A stretch of DNA of 64,000 nt, taken from positions 55,932 through 119,931 of the forward strand of contig DAOKYU010000010.1 in NCBI GenBank assembly GCA_035325995.1, read 5' to 3'. The position numbers and the translations under genes were made by a program. Each line of letters begins with the position of its first letter. Position 1 is the stretch's first letter. A model generated the notes under the pieces. It saw only the letters and a program-made list of their open reading frames with translations, was not told the origin of the DNA and ran no database searches. The stretch is from Thermodesulfobacteriota bacterium. Lineage in GTDB: Bacteria; Desulfobacterota_D; UBA1144; Nemesobacterales; UBA2774. Below are positions 41,274 through 50,169 of this stretch, in pieces.

Positions 41274-42551
41274 TCATCTCTTTTTAAACGTGTACCGCGA
41301 TACGAGCATCATCGTCCCCACCATCGCGGCCTCGGCGGCTACGAGCGCCCAGGACCCCCCCATGGCCTGCCCGCGCGGGATGAGGACGATGCCGAGACCG
41401 AGCATGAATACGACGCCTATGAGCGACGCCAGGTTGTGGTGCCGCTGGTACCCGGTGGCGAGCAGGAGCGTCCCGTATGTGAACCTGAGGAAATAAAGGG
41501 GGACGAGCCAGACGATGACCTTGAATATCCCCGCGCTTCCGGAATAGGCGCTGCCGAGCAGAAGCCCCGTTATCTCGGCCGGGAAGAGCGCCCCGATTAC
41601 GGCCGCCGGGATGCCGAGCGAGAGCATTATGAGCTGGAGCTTCGAATGCGTGCTGTGAAACTGCGCCCGGTCGCGGTGGAAGAGCTCGGAAAAGACGGGG
41701 TAGAACGACATGGGTATCAGGAACCCGGCGCTGCAGGCGGTTATCACTATCCTGTAGGGCGCCGAGAACAGCCCCACCTCGTAGCTGCCGAAATACAGGC
41801 TTATGAGCAGTATGGGCAGGTACTGGTAGAGCGCCATGAGGGTTCCCGAGAACGTGAAGTGTATGGATTCCCTGATGTGAGACGCCCACACCCCGAGGTC
41901 GAAGTCGGGCCTGTACCTGATGCCGAGCTTCGAGAACAAGATAAAGAGAAGCGCGGCCCCGCCCGCCAGGTACGAGAGCGCCCAGACGAGAGCCGCCGTG
42001 ACCGTGCCCCCCGGGCCGCGGACGAAAAGGAATACGAAGGCCAGAAACATTAACGAGGAAATCAGGTTGCCCCAGACGATGAACCTGAATTTTTCCAACC
42101 CCTTCAGCACCCAGTCGGTGTAAAAGGAGTAGCTTATGAGGTAGAGGCCCGCGGCCCCGAAGATGACCCTGTTCGAGGCCGGCATGTCTATAAACAGGAG
42201 AGATGCTGTGTATACGGCGAATACCGTAAGGCCCGCCGTTATCCTGAGCGTCAGGAGGGGGTTTATTATTCCTTCGGCCGCGTCCTTGCGCTTCGCGATC
42301 TCCCTTATGCCGTACATATTCGTGCCGAGATCGACCGCGAGCCAGAAATACAGCGTTATGGTTTGCGCGAGCGTAAACAGGCCGAAATCGGAAACCCCGA
42401 GGGTCCTCGCCAGGTAAATGTTGGATATGAAGAACGCGCCCCTTCCGACGGCCTCGCTTACGACGGACCATCCGAAGTTGGACGCGAGCCTGCGGGTTAC
42501 GGTTTTCGCGTATCCGTCGCCCGCGGTCTGTTTGAGCCCGAGCGTGGTCAT
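41274..42551 (-). CDS. wzx: Wzx-type polysaccharide flippase
   Basis: A 425-residue membrane protein of the MOP superfamily (RfbX/Wzx), with about twelve helices. The N-terminal half is SNFGWSVVSEAVGRGAFFIS, then IYLARTLGVSDFGLFTLAQT, the conserved start of these flippases. Also visible are MYGIREIAKRKD and YFGSYEVGLFSAPYRI. It would move the undecaprenyl-linked repeat across the inner membrane. The stop-start region overlaps the upstream gene (42548-42551), so coupling is likely. Confidence 0.9.
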   Translation of the reverse strand: MTTLGLKQTAGDGYAKTVTRRLASNFGWSVVSEAVGRGAFFISNIYLARTLGVSDFGLFTLAQTITLYFWLAVDLGTNMYGIREIAKRKDAAEGIINPLLTLRITAGLTVFAVYTASLLFIDMPASNRVIFGAAGLYLISYSFYTDWVLKGLEKFRFIVWGNLISSLMFLAFVFLFVRGPGGTVTAALVWALSYLAGGAALLFILFSKLGIRYRPDFDLGVWASHIRESIHFTFSGTLMALYQYLPILLISLYFGSYEVGLFSAPYRIVITACSAGFLIPMSFYPVFSELFHRDRAQFHSTHSKLQLIMLSLGIPAAVIGALFPAEITGLLLGSAYSGSAGIFKVIVWLVPLYFLRFTYGTLLLATGYQRHHNLASLIGVVFMLGLGIVLIPRGQAMGGSWALVAAEAAMVGTMMLVSRYTFKKR

Positions 42552-43612
42552 TTGTCCGTTCCCGCCACTTCTCTGTTCCAGGCCCCGGCCTCACCGTCCC
42601 GGTAGGGGTTGTAGCCCGCGGCTTTAGCCGCGTATATCCATACGTAGCCGTAGCTGGCGGCAAGCTGTTTGATTAAAGGCTTGAAATCCACCGCCGTCCT
42701 GAGCTCCGATTTCCCGCAATCCCCCGTCCTCATCCATCCGGTCCTGGCCCCGGAATCGTTCCAGGGAGCTATAGTGCCGCCGAGCTTCAGGTTGGGATAC
42801 GCGGCCAGGGATTTCCCGAAGCTCTTGCGCCTGGATGCGACCTTCGATTTCAGGGCCTCGAGCGACCTGCTGCAATAGCCGAGCGAGACCTCCCCGCCGC
42901 TCACCACTGTGAGCGCGGACCCGTTCTTCGCGGCGTGGGAGAGCATCCCCTCTATTATGTAAGTGACGGTCCTGTAATCGTCTTCGTCGAACGGGTTGAG
43001 CGTTTTCATGGGATTGCCGAGACCGGTGAAGAGGAACCATATAGTGGCGCCCGGATAGGTTTCGTCGGCTATCCTGCCGAGCTCACGCCCTATCTCCCTT
43101 AGCCTCTCCTTCACTTCCTCTTTCGTTTTTCCAGTTTTTTCGGCGACGTACGACACCTTGTACGCGTCGTAGTTGTTATAGGTTTCGGGGTCGGCGACGA
43201 TACCCGGAGAGCCCAGGTCCCTGGCTATTCTCAGCGAAGTCTTCCACATGTCGTAGAAGTCCCCGAGCGCCCCCCATTCGTCGTAGAGGTCCATGCCCCT
43301 GATCGAGCTGAAATAGACGTGTTTCGATTCCGGCGAGCCCGCCCTGCCTCCCTCTTCGTAGCCCACGAACCTGTTGAAAAAGACCCAGGGCCATACGGCC
43401 GTTCCGTCGGCGCCCTTGAGCTTCGCCACGGCCCCTTTGAAATCCTCGTACTTATACCGCTTCGTGTCGTAGGCCCTGACGAGGGGAACCGCGACGCCGT
43501 CGTACGGGGAGCCGTCGAGGGCTCCGAGCCTGCGTGTCCCGAAATCGTTAAGCGGCGCTGTGTAAAACGTCACGAGCAGAATGTATGGCAGTGTGAGTGA
43601 AAAGAGCTTCAT
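42548..43612 (-). CDS. Secreted TIM-barrel-like protein, possible glycoside hydrolase
   Basis: A 354-residue protein with a signal peptide (LTLPYILLVTFYTAPL). I see no clear family, but the layout suggests a glycosidase-like barrel: WPWVFFNRFVGY, then GIVADPETYNNYD, where D-P-E-x-Y could be catalytic, then IWFLFTGLG and SLGYCSRSLEALK. A C-terminal YGYVWIYAAKAAGYNPY looks like the last strand. Polysaccharide loci often carry a hydrolase that trims or releases the polymer. It starts just upstream of the flippase and overlaps it by four bases. Confidence 0.55.
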   Translation of the reverse strand: MKLFSLTLPYILLVTFYTAPLNDFGTRRLGALDGSPYDGVAVPLVRAYDTKRYKYEDFKGAVAKLKGADGTAVWPWVFFNRFVGYEEGGRAGSPESKHVYFSSIRGMDLYDEWGALGDFYDMWKTSLRIARDLGSPGIVADPETYNNYDAYKVSYVAEKTGKTKEEVKERLREIGRELGRIADETYPGATIWFLFTGLGNPMKTLNPFDEDDYRTVTYIIEGMLSHAAKNGSALTVVSGGEVSLGYCSRSLEALKSKVASRRKSFGKSLAAYPNLKLGGTIAPWNDSGARTGWMRTGDCGKSELRTAVDFKPLIKQLAASYGYVWIYAAKAAGYNPYRDGEAGAWNREVAGTDK

Positions 43613-43642
43613 GTATGCGTGTCCCTCATGTATGTGTGTTCC

Positions 43643-44698
43643 TCAGCCCTGCTTCCTGGGCCGGCCGCGCCGTTTTCCGTCGCGCACTATTACCGTGGCG
43701 GGCGGCCTTCGTGCGAGGGCCGGGCCACCGTGTGCCCTGAACCATTCGAGCGTTTCGGATATGCCTTCCCGGAGCGTGACGGCAGGGGCGTATCCGAGGA
43801 GCGCCCGCGCCTTGCCGATATACGAGAAGCTCCGTGACGCCTCGCCCGGACGGGCGGGGGCGAAGTCGATCCTTATGCCTTTCCCGACGAGGTCTGCCAC
43901 TATGGCCGCGACCTGGAGCACCACCGTTTCGACGCCCGTGCCGAGCTGGAATATTCCTCCGGCCGTTTCTTCGGGGCCCGAATCCAGCGTGAGCTCTATC
44001 GCGCGCGTGATATCGTCCGCGTGGACGAGGTCACGCGTCTGGCTGCCGTCGCCGTAGACCGTCAAACGCCCGGTCGAGAGGCCGTCCTTTATGAAGCGCG
44101 CGACGACGCTGGATTTGTGAAGGCTCCACGGCCCGTAGGCGTTCGAGAACCTGAGGACCACCGTCTGAAGACCGTACGATGCGTGGTACGCCGAGCAGTA
44201 GCCCTCGCCCGCGAGCTTGGCGGCGCCGTAGGGCGATAGCGGGCGCGGCGCGGTGTCTTCCCTCGACGGGGGAGGTGCCGCACCGAGCGGGGCGTTCGAC
44301 GATGCGAATACGAACATTCCGGCTCCGGCCCTGCGGGCGGCTTCGAGCATGTTGAGCGTGCCCAGGACGTTCACGCCGGCGTCGCCGAACGGGTCGTCTA
44401 TCGATTGCGGGACGCCCGCCTGTGCGGCGAGGTGGACGACTGCATTCATGCCCCGGCACGCTTCCTCGCACCGGGCCAGGTCTCTAACGTCGCCTTCGAC
44501 GACCGTTACTTCCGGGTTGTCGAGGCCATGCTCCAACAGCGCCGCTTCGAGATCTGCGGCGCTCCCCGTAGACATGTTGTCGAGGACGGTTACGGCGAAG
44601 CGCCCCGTTCCGAGGAGGCGTGCGGCGAGGTTTACGCCTATGAAGCCGCAGCCCCCCGTGACGAGGACACTCTTTTTATCTTGCTGCGTGGTGGGCAT
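43643..44698 (-). CDS. NAD-dependent nucleotide-sugar epimerase (GalE/WbpP type)
   Basis: A 351-residue extended SDR. The NAD loop is VLVTGGCGFIGVNLAARL. The SDR active-site region is FASSNAPLGAA and SPYGAAKLAGEGYC, with the Y-x-x-x-K dyad (Y-G-A-A-K). GRLTVYGDGSQTRDLVHADD is the usual conserved block. The gene could make UDP-galactose or a UDP-uronic acid epimer for the polymer. The ATG at 44698 lies directly after the sqdB stop (44700). The C-terminus ends in a short basic tail (GKRRGRPRKQG). Confidence 0.85.
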   Translation of the reverse strand: MPTTQQDKKSVLVTGGCGFIGVNLAARLLGTGRFAVTVLDNMSTGSAADLEAALLEHGLDNPEVTVVEGDVRDLARCEEACRGMNAVVHLAAQAGVPQSIDDPFGDAGVNVLGTLNMLEAARRAGAGMFVFASSNAPLGAAPPPSREDTAPRPLSPYGAAKLAGEGYCSAYHASYGLQTVVLRFSNAYGPWSLHKSSVVARFIKDGLSTGRLTVYGDGSQTRDLVHADDITRAIELTLDSGPEETAGGIFQLGTGVETVVLQVAAIVADLVGKGIRIDFAPARPGEASRSFSYIGKARALLGYAPAVTLREGISETLEWFRAHGGPALARRPPATVIVRDGKRRGRPRKQG

Positions 44699-44699
44699 G

Positions 44700-45917
44700 T
44701 CAGACGGCCCGTATCTTTCCACGTTTGTCGGCAGCGTCGATATAGGAGACCTTTTCCCTCCGGCCGTCCCATCTGACGTCGGGTATGAGCACCTCGCGGC
44801 GCGCCTCGATGCGGTCGTGCCAGCTCCTGAGATCGTTCAGCATCACGGCGATTTCGGATTCGACGTCCGTCGCGGGTTTGTACCCGAGGTCGAACAGGTG
44901 CTGGTGGTCGGGGTTGTAGTAATGCTCTTCCATTTCCTTCCTGGGGTTCTCGACGGGCCGGATCTCGGATTTTATCCCGAGGGAGTCCGCGACCCTGTGC
45001 ACCATTTCGGCGAGCTCCGTTATGCCGTAGACCTCCTGGAACTGGTTGAAGACCCTGTACTCGCCTTTTTCCGGCGGGTTTTCGACCGCGATCGTCAGGC
45101 ACTGCATGGAGTCCCGGAGCGGGAGGAATCCTCTCCGCTGACCGCCCTTTCCGAAGGGCGTTATCGGCTCGCCTATGACGGCCTGGCAGCAGAAGCGGTT
45201 TATCGCCGTTCCGAAGCACTGGTCGAAGTCGAAGCGTGTGAGCAGGCGCTGGTCGTCGCCCATCTCGTCTATACGCGTTCCGAACACCACGCCCTGCATG
45301 ATGTCCGTCGAGCGGAGCCCCCATATCCTGCACGCGAACATGACGTTGTTCGAATCGTGGACCTTCGACTGGTGGTACCAGCTCCCGGCCTGGCGGGGGA
45401 AGGGGAGCCTGTCCTTGCGGCCCCTGTACTCGATCTCGAAAAAGCCCTCGGGGATGTCTACGTTGGGCGTGCCGTACTCGCCCATGGTGCCGAGCTTCAC
45501 GAGGTGGGACTCGGGGCAGATGTCGCGCATGGCGTAGAGGATGTTGAGCGTGCCGACGATGTTGTTTATCTGCGTCCACGTCGTGTGCTCGACGTCTATC
45601 ATGCTGTAGGGCGCCGAGGGCATTTCGCCCAGGTGGACCACGGCGTCGGGCTTGAAGCTCCTAAAGGCGTTCTCGACGAAGTTGTAGTTCGTGAGGTCGC
45701 CCTTGAAGAAGCGCAGGTTCTGGTCGAAGCTGTCCCTGAAGGCCTCGAGCCTGTCGGTCATGCGGGATATCGGCGAGGCCGACTGCGAGCTCATTTCCTG
45801 TACCCAGTCCCTTCGCATGTAGTTGTCGGCGCCGGCCACGGTGTGGCCCCTTTTCGTGAGATACATCGCGAGCGGCCATCCGAGATAGCCGTCCACTCCT
45901 GCAATGAATACGCGCAT
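44700..45917 (-). CDS. sqdB: UDP-sulfoquinovose synthase
   Basis: A 405-residue extended SDR matching SqdB/SQD1. The NAD loop is FIAGVDGYLGWPLAMYL. The catalytic set lines up almost exactly with plant SQD1: TMGEYG at 144-149 (Thr144 and Glu147), then SWYHQSKVHDS with Tyr181 and Lys185. The insert VDIPEGFFEIEYRGRKDRLP is also typical. SqdB makes UDP-sulfoquinovose from UDP-glucose and sulfite. In most bacteria it feeds the sulfolipid SQDG, with SqdX or SqdD nearby. No such gene is in the window; here the enzyme sits in a polysaccharide operon, so the sugar is probably built into the polymer. The gene is preceded by an AT-rich gap of about 200 bases. Confidence 0.9.
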   Translation of the reverse strand: MRVFIAGVDGYLGWPLAMYLTKRGHTVAGADNYMRRDWVQEMSSQSASPISRMTDRLEAFRDSFDQNLRFFKGDLTNYNFVENAFRSFKPDAVVHLGEMPSAPYSMIDVEHTTWTQINNIVGTLNILYAMRDICPESHLVKLGTMGEYGTPNVDIPEGFFEIEYRGRKDRLPFPRQAGSWYHQSKVHDSNNVMFACRIWGLRSTDIMQGVVFGTRIDEMGDDQRLLTRFDFDQCFGTAINRFCCQAVIGEPITPFGKGGQRRGFLPLRDSMQCLTIAVENPPEKGEYRVFNQFQEVYGITELAEMVHRVADSLGIKSEIRPVENPRKEMEEHYYNPDHQHLFDLGYKPATDVESEIAVMLNDLRSWHDRIEARREVLIPDVRWDGRREKVSYIDAADKRGKIRAV

Positions 45918-46117
45918 GATGCATTACCTCCTGTGGTTGTTTGCTGTGGATTCGTACTGCGGATTTGAAGTGGAAGCCGGCGGGGAGCGGAACGCCCCCG
46001 GCGCGGCGGGTAAAAGATTGTTTAATTAATATAACGTATATACCGGATATACAGCTTCGCCCTCTCACTTACATAAGGGGCGAAACGACGGCTTTCGATG
46101 TCGGGACGCCGGGGCCG
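45918..46117. other. AT-rich gap between the antiterminator and sqdB
   Basis: A 200-base stretch with a strongly AT-rich core (about 46021-46050, containing TTAATTAATATAACG), which may hold an internal minus-strand promoter for sqdB and the genes below it. A CGCCCTCTC...AAGGGGCG palindrome (about 46054-46083) is a dispersed extragenic element. I see no ops-like site that I can defend. Confidence 0.35.
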
Positions 46118-46675
46118 CTAGAGCAGCTCGACGTCTCCGGCGCCTACTTCGACGGATACCGCGCTCCTTATGAGATGGACCGACAATATCAGCCTGAAGC
46201 CGCCCCTTTGCGACTCGATCCTTCCCCTGAGACCTTCGAGAGGGCCCCCGGTTATGACCGCCTCCCTTCCCTCGAAATCGTAGGGGAAGGGCGCGCACGG
46301 AATACCCGACCTTACGAGCTTCCGGGCGGCGTCTATTTCTTCCTCGGGCACGGGCACGGGCACGCCGCTGCTCCCGAGTATGCGCACAACCCCCTTCGCG
46401 CCCAGCACGTCGAGGCTGTCGCGCGGATCGATGCGGACGAAAAGATAGCCCGGAAAGAGCGGCATCTGTATCCGCTTCTTCCGGTCTTTCCATTTGCAGA
46501 GGGTTTCTCTCAATGGCAGGAACGCCTCGACGTTTCTTTCGTCGAGGTCCCACGCCGCTCTCTTTTCGTGCCTCGATCGCGTGTGGACGGCGTACCAGTT
46601 TCTTTCTTCAGACGCCGCCGCGCTGTTTCCCCCGTTCTCTCCTGGAGCCGCGTTCTGTATCGTGTTCTCAGGCAT
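46118..46675 (-). CDS. NusG-like transcription antiterminator (RfaH/UpxY type)
   Basis: A 185-residue protein. The NGN domain shows NWYAVHTRSRHEKRAAWDL and LFPGYLFVRIDPRD; the KOW domain near the end shows VITGGPLEGLRGRI. Specialised NusG paralogues inside polysaccharide operons load onto RNA polymerase at a leader element and let it read through long operons. Residues 1-22 are an acidic/Asn-rich leader. The gene overlaps the TPR gene above it by eight bases, and it precedes the long run of sugar genes that would need such help. Confidence 0.9.
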   Translation of the reverse strand: MPENTIQNAAPGENGGNSAAASEERNWYAVHTRSRHEKRAAWDLDERNVEAFLPLRETLCKWKDRKKRIQMPLFPGYLFVRIDPRDSLDVLGAKGVVRILGSSGVPVPVPEEEIDAARKLVRSGIPCAPFPYDFEGREAVITGGPLEGLRGRIESQRGGFRLILSVHLIRSAVSVEVGAGDVELL

Positions 46676-47906
46676 CGGTCGGCCTCCCGTTCCCGGTTTT
46701 GGTCATCCGGACGTCGTCGAGCCAGAACTCGCCGGAGATGAGGTTGTCGAGGCGCCTGCTCTTCTCGCGCCTGAGGCCTATCGTTACCGTGGGGCAATCC
46801 GCGGGGGCGTCGAATTCGAGCCCCTGCCTTTCCCAGTCGGCAGAGCCCGTGTAAGGCTCCGACTCTGCTTTAAAGCCCCGGCAGTAGACCTCTACCGTGA
46901 CGCCGCTGCGCGTCGTTATGTCCGAGGACGCCGCCTCCCACGTGAGGGCGTAGCGCGAGCCGGGCTTTACGGCGACCGTCTGGGAGACGCCCTTCCAGTC
47001 GACGTTCTTCTCGCCCGAGAATTTTACGTGGAGGGACCTTTGCCCCTCGGTCTTTTTCCTGTAGTCGTAATCGGCGTCGACGCCGTCCGACCGGTTTATC
47101 TTCCAGTCGAATCCCCGGCCCACCGTGTCGTACTCGAACCCGCCGTTCCATACGAGCGCCGAGACGTCCTCCCCGGGATAGAGCCCGGCCCATACCTCGC
47201 GCGCCGTTTGCGTGTCGCCCTTGACGAGCAGGTAGTCCGCGTAGGCGAGGGCCGTTTCGTCGCCCGCGCCGCCGTTTCGGCCCAGCCTCTCCCACACGGG
47301 ATATGTCGCGCCCTGCCTGTCCGTCTGTATGAGATAGCCGAGGTAGGAGGGAAGGACTTCGTCCGAGACGGCCCTTTCGAGAATCGTCTCATGGTCCTTC
47401 ACTACCCGCCAGCTTATGTCGAAGACGCGCTTTCTTTTGGTGGGGTCGGCCTCGGCCACCACGCGGAGGTTGTCGAGCGCGAGGTCGTTGTCGCCGAGCC
47501 TGAAAGCGAGCATGGAGGATTCCCAGAGAAGGCCGGGCGAGGACGGCATCATCCCCTGCGCCATGCGGAGCGCCTTTTCGGAGTCGGCTTCCCTGCCGGA
47601 GTCGATGTAGAGCTCCGAGAGGCCGAGCCACGAGACGGCCATGAGCGGATTCCCCGAGAGCGATTCGAAGTAGAGCGCTTCGGTTTTGTCTTCGCCCTCC
47701 GTCATTTCGAGATGGCGGAGGCGGGCCAGCCTGTACACGGCGTCCGAGTTCCGGCCGTCGATCTCGACGCTCCTTTCGAGCAGCTCCGGGTTTTCCGAAA
47801 ACGAGTACATGGCGGATACTCCCGTTACGACTGCGAGGACGCAGGCCCCGGCGCTAAGCACCGAGAGCATCGCTGTCTGGCTTAGATATCTTAAGCGTTT
47901 TCGCAT
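46668..47906 (-). CDS. TPR protein with C-terminal carbohydrate-binding-like domain
   Basis: A 412-residue protein. One N-terminal membrane helix (MLSVLSAGACVLAVVTGVSA) is followed by TPR-type repeats (for example AVSWLGLSELYIDSGREADS and GLLWESSMLAFRLGDNDLAL). The last 150 residues form a beta-sandwich-like domain (WNGGFEYDTVGRGFDW, then KPGSRYALTWEAASSD), as in carbohydrate-binding modules. It starts 53 bases inside the Wzc-like gene, with GGAG four bases before its ATG. This suggests a periplasmic scaffold linking the polymerisation complex to the glycan, an inference from position. Confidence 0.7.
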   Translation of the reverse strand: MRKRLRYLSQTAMLSVLSAGACVLAVVTGVSAMYSFSENPELLERSVEIDGRNSDAVYRLARLRHLEMTEGEDKTEALYFESLSGNPLMAVSWLGLSELYIDSGREADSEKALRMAQGMMPSSPGLLWESSMLAFRLGDNDLALDNLRVVAEADPTKRKRVFDISWRVVKDHETILERAVSDEVLPSYLGYLIQTDRQGATYPVWERLGRNGGAGDETALAYADYLLVKGDTQTAREVWAGLYPGEDVSALVWNGGFEYDTVGRGFDWKINRSDGVDADYDYRKKTEGQRSLHVKFSGEKNVDWKGVSQTVAVKPGSRYALTWEAASSDITTRSGVTVEVYCRGFKAESEPYTGSADWERQGLEFDAPADCPTVTIGLRREKSRRLDNLISGEFWLDDVRMTKTGNGRPTDA

Positions 47907-50145
47907 TTTTCTCCGCGTGGTACTGGTAGTTGTACCTGTATCTGCTCGACGCCGTTTCGAGCCTGTTCACTATCGCGCCGGTGATCTTGCCGTGCACCTT
48001 CCCGAGCTCCTCGAGCGTCATCTGGAGCGTTTTACGCTGCGTGATGCCCATCCCGGCGACGACGAGGACGCCATCCACGGCGCGCGCCGCGAGCAGCGAA
48101 TCGGCGAAACCGAGCACGGGAGGGCCGTCGACGAGGACTATGTCGAAGCGCTCCATGAGCGTGTCTACGAGCTCGCGCATTTTGTTCGAGCCGAGAAGCT
48201 CGGAAGGATTTGGGGGAATGGGCCCCGAGTATATGATGTTGAGGCCGTCGACTTCCGTCGGCATGATGGAGTCGTCGAGCGAATATTTACCTATGAGATA
48301 CGTGCTGAGTCCCGCGCCGTTGGACGCCGCCGTTCTCCAGACGCGCGTCAGGCGCGGGCGGCGCATGTCGGCGTCGACGAGGACGACCTTGTATCCCGAC
48401 TGCGTGAAGGCTATTGCGAGGTTCGACGAGCAGGTCGTCTTGCCTTCGAGCGGCTGGCTGCTCGTAAGGAGGAGCGAGCGCGGCTGGTGGTCGGGCGACG
48501 AGAAGAGGACAGACGTACGAATGACCCTGAAAGCTTCCGACACTATGGAAAGCGGGTTCGTGTGGACCACCTTTTCGAGCCCCGACGCCTCCGAGCCGGA
48601 TACCACCGGAATGGCGCCCAGGAACGGGATCGGGAAGCGGTGCTTGAGCTCTTCCTCGTCCTTTATCGTGCTGTCGAAGTGGTCCGTTACGAATGCTAGG
48701 AACACTCCTCCCAAAAGCCCCGCGATTACGGCGAGGGCGAGGTTGAGCGGTATGTTCGGGCTGGAAGGCAGGAGCGGCGCGGCGGCGTAGTCGACTATCT
48801 GGATGTTGGTCGCCTTTATCCCGGACGTGACCTCCGTCTCTTTCACCCTCTGGAGGAGGTTCTGGTATATGGTTTTGTTCGTTTCGACCTCGCGGTCGAG
48901 TATCTTGTACTGGATCGCCTTTTCGTTGAGCGCCGAGGCGCGCGCGTTCTGCTCGGACGTCCTTTCCTTCATGATGTCCTCTTTCCGGACCGCGGCGAGA
49001 TAGTCCTTCTTTATGCTCTCGGCGATGCCCGTTATGCGCTTGTCTATCTCTTTCTTCATGCTGGCGACCTGGGCGCCGAGCTGTTTCAGGTCGGGATAGT
49101 TGGGGCCGTAGACGACGCTCATGTTGTCGTATTCGGCCTTGACCCTCGTGTACTCTTCGCTCAGCTCCTGTATCGAGGGGTCGTTCAGGACCTGGGGCAG
49201 GTATTCGTATTTGCCCTCTATCACGTCTTCGTAAAACGCCTGCTTGGCGAGCCTTTCGTTCTCGGCCGCGGTGAGGGCGCCGTTGAGCTCGGAAAGCTGT
49301 TTATACGTCAGGTTCATATTCGCGTCGAGCGAGATGATGTCTTCCTTCTTCGCGAATTCGTTGAGGTCTTCCTCGGCCCTTTCGAGCCTGGCCTTGACCT
49401 GGGAGAGCTGCTTTTCGAGGAACTTCCTCGCCGACTTCGTCGCGTCGAGCCTCCTGTCGAGGAGCCATTCTATGTACTGATCGCCCAGGGTGTTTGCAAC
49501 CGTTGCCGCGAATTCGGGATCGCGGCTCGTGAAGCTCACCTTGACCAGCCGGGATTTCCTGTCGGGGTTTATGTTCACGCGGGAGAGGAATTCGTCTATT
49601 AGCTTCTGGTGCTCTTTTTTCTTTTCGGCGGCGGCCCTGGCAGGGCTCTTTTTCCCGCGTTTTTCGAACATGCCGCTGAAAGCGCGCGATATGAGAGACT
49701 GTTTCTCGCTCTTTTCCGGGGAGAACTCGGGGTTCTCGGAGAGGCTCAGTTTTTTTATCACTTCCTCGGCGAGGGATTTGCTCTTTATGAGCTTGTACTG
49801 CGTTTCGTAGAATTCCGCCTGAGGCGCGTCGAGCTCGACCACTTCCTCGAACGTCGTGATGCGCGGGTTGTCCGGGGCTATTTCGAGCGTGATGTCGGCC
49901 TGATACATCGGGGTCATTACGAGCGACGCGACGAGGACCGTCACCACCGCTACGACGAGGGACGATATGACGATCCACTTGCGCCTGAGTATGACGTCGA
50001 GGTATTCGTGTATGCCCATCTCGTCGTCGGGCCGCATATGTGTGTAGATCGTCGTCTGCGGCTCGGCGGGAAGCCCCGGCTCGGGCCTTTCCTTGAGCTC
50101 TCTGCCCTTTCCGTTCGGCAGCTCGTTATATCTATCGTCTTCCAT
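47854..50145 (-). CDS. Wzc-like polysaccharide copolymerase and BY-kinase
   Basis: A 763-residue protein with a Wzz domain (MGIHEYLDVILRRKWIVI and the first helix) and a long coiled region between two membrane helices. The cytoplasmic kinase has Walker A (SSQPLEGKTTCSSNLA), Walker A' (VVLVDADMRRPRL) and Walker B (IVLVDGPPVL). The end carries a Tyr cluster (SSRYRYNYQYH), the usual autophosphorylated tail. It sets chain length and works with the Wza-like exporter. It overlaps the TPR gene below by 53 bases. Confidence 0.9.
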   Translation of the reverse strand: MEDDRYNELPNGKGRELKERPEPGLPAEPQTTIYTHMRPDDEMGIHEYLDVILRRKWIVISSLVVAVVTVLVASLVMTPMYQADITLEIAPDNPRITTFEEVVELDAPQAEFYETQYKLIKSKSLAEEVIKKLSLSENPEFSPEKSEKQSLISRAFSGMFEKRGKKSPARAAAEKKKEHQKLIDEFLSRVNINPDRKSRLVKVSFTSRDPEFAATVANTLGDQYIEWLLDRRLDATKSARKFLEKQLSQVKARLERAEEDLNEFAKKEDIISLDANMNLTYKQLSELNGALTAAENERLAKQAFYEDVIEGKYEYLPQVLNDPSIQELSEEYTRVKAEYDNMSVVYGPNYPDLKQLGAQVASMKKEIDKRITGIAESIKKDYLAAVRKEDIMKERTSEQNARASALNEKAIQYKILDREVETNKTIYQNLLQRVKETEVTSGIKATNIQIVDYAAAPLLPSSPNIPLNLALAVIAGLLGGVFLAFVTDHFDSTIKDEEELKHRFPIPFLGAIPVVSGSEASGLEKVVHTNPLSIVSEAFRVIRTSVLFSSPDHQPRSLLLTSSQPLEGKTTCSSNLAIAFTQSGYKVVLVDADMRRPRLTRVWRTAASNGAGLSTYLIGKYSLDDSIMPTEVDGLNIIYSGPIPPNPSELLGSNKMRELVDTLMERFDIVLVDGPPVLGFADSLLAARAVDGVLVVAGMGITQRKTLQMTLEELGKVHGKITGAIVNRLETASSRYRYNYQYHAEKNAKTLKISKPDSDALGA

Positions 50146-50169
50146 TCAGCACCTTTTTCGTTCCGCCGT

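Noticed and set aside
44253..45968. A 571-residue plus-strand open frame
   Set aside because: Opposite the epimerase and sqdB genes, both with intact active-site motifs; no motif on the plus strand.
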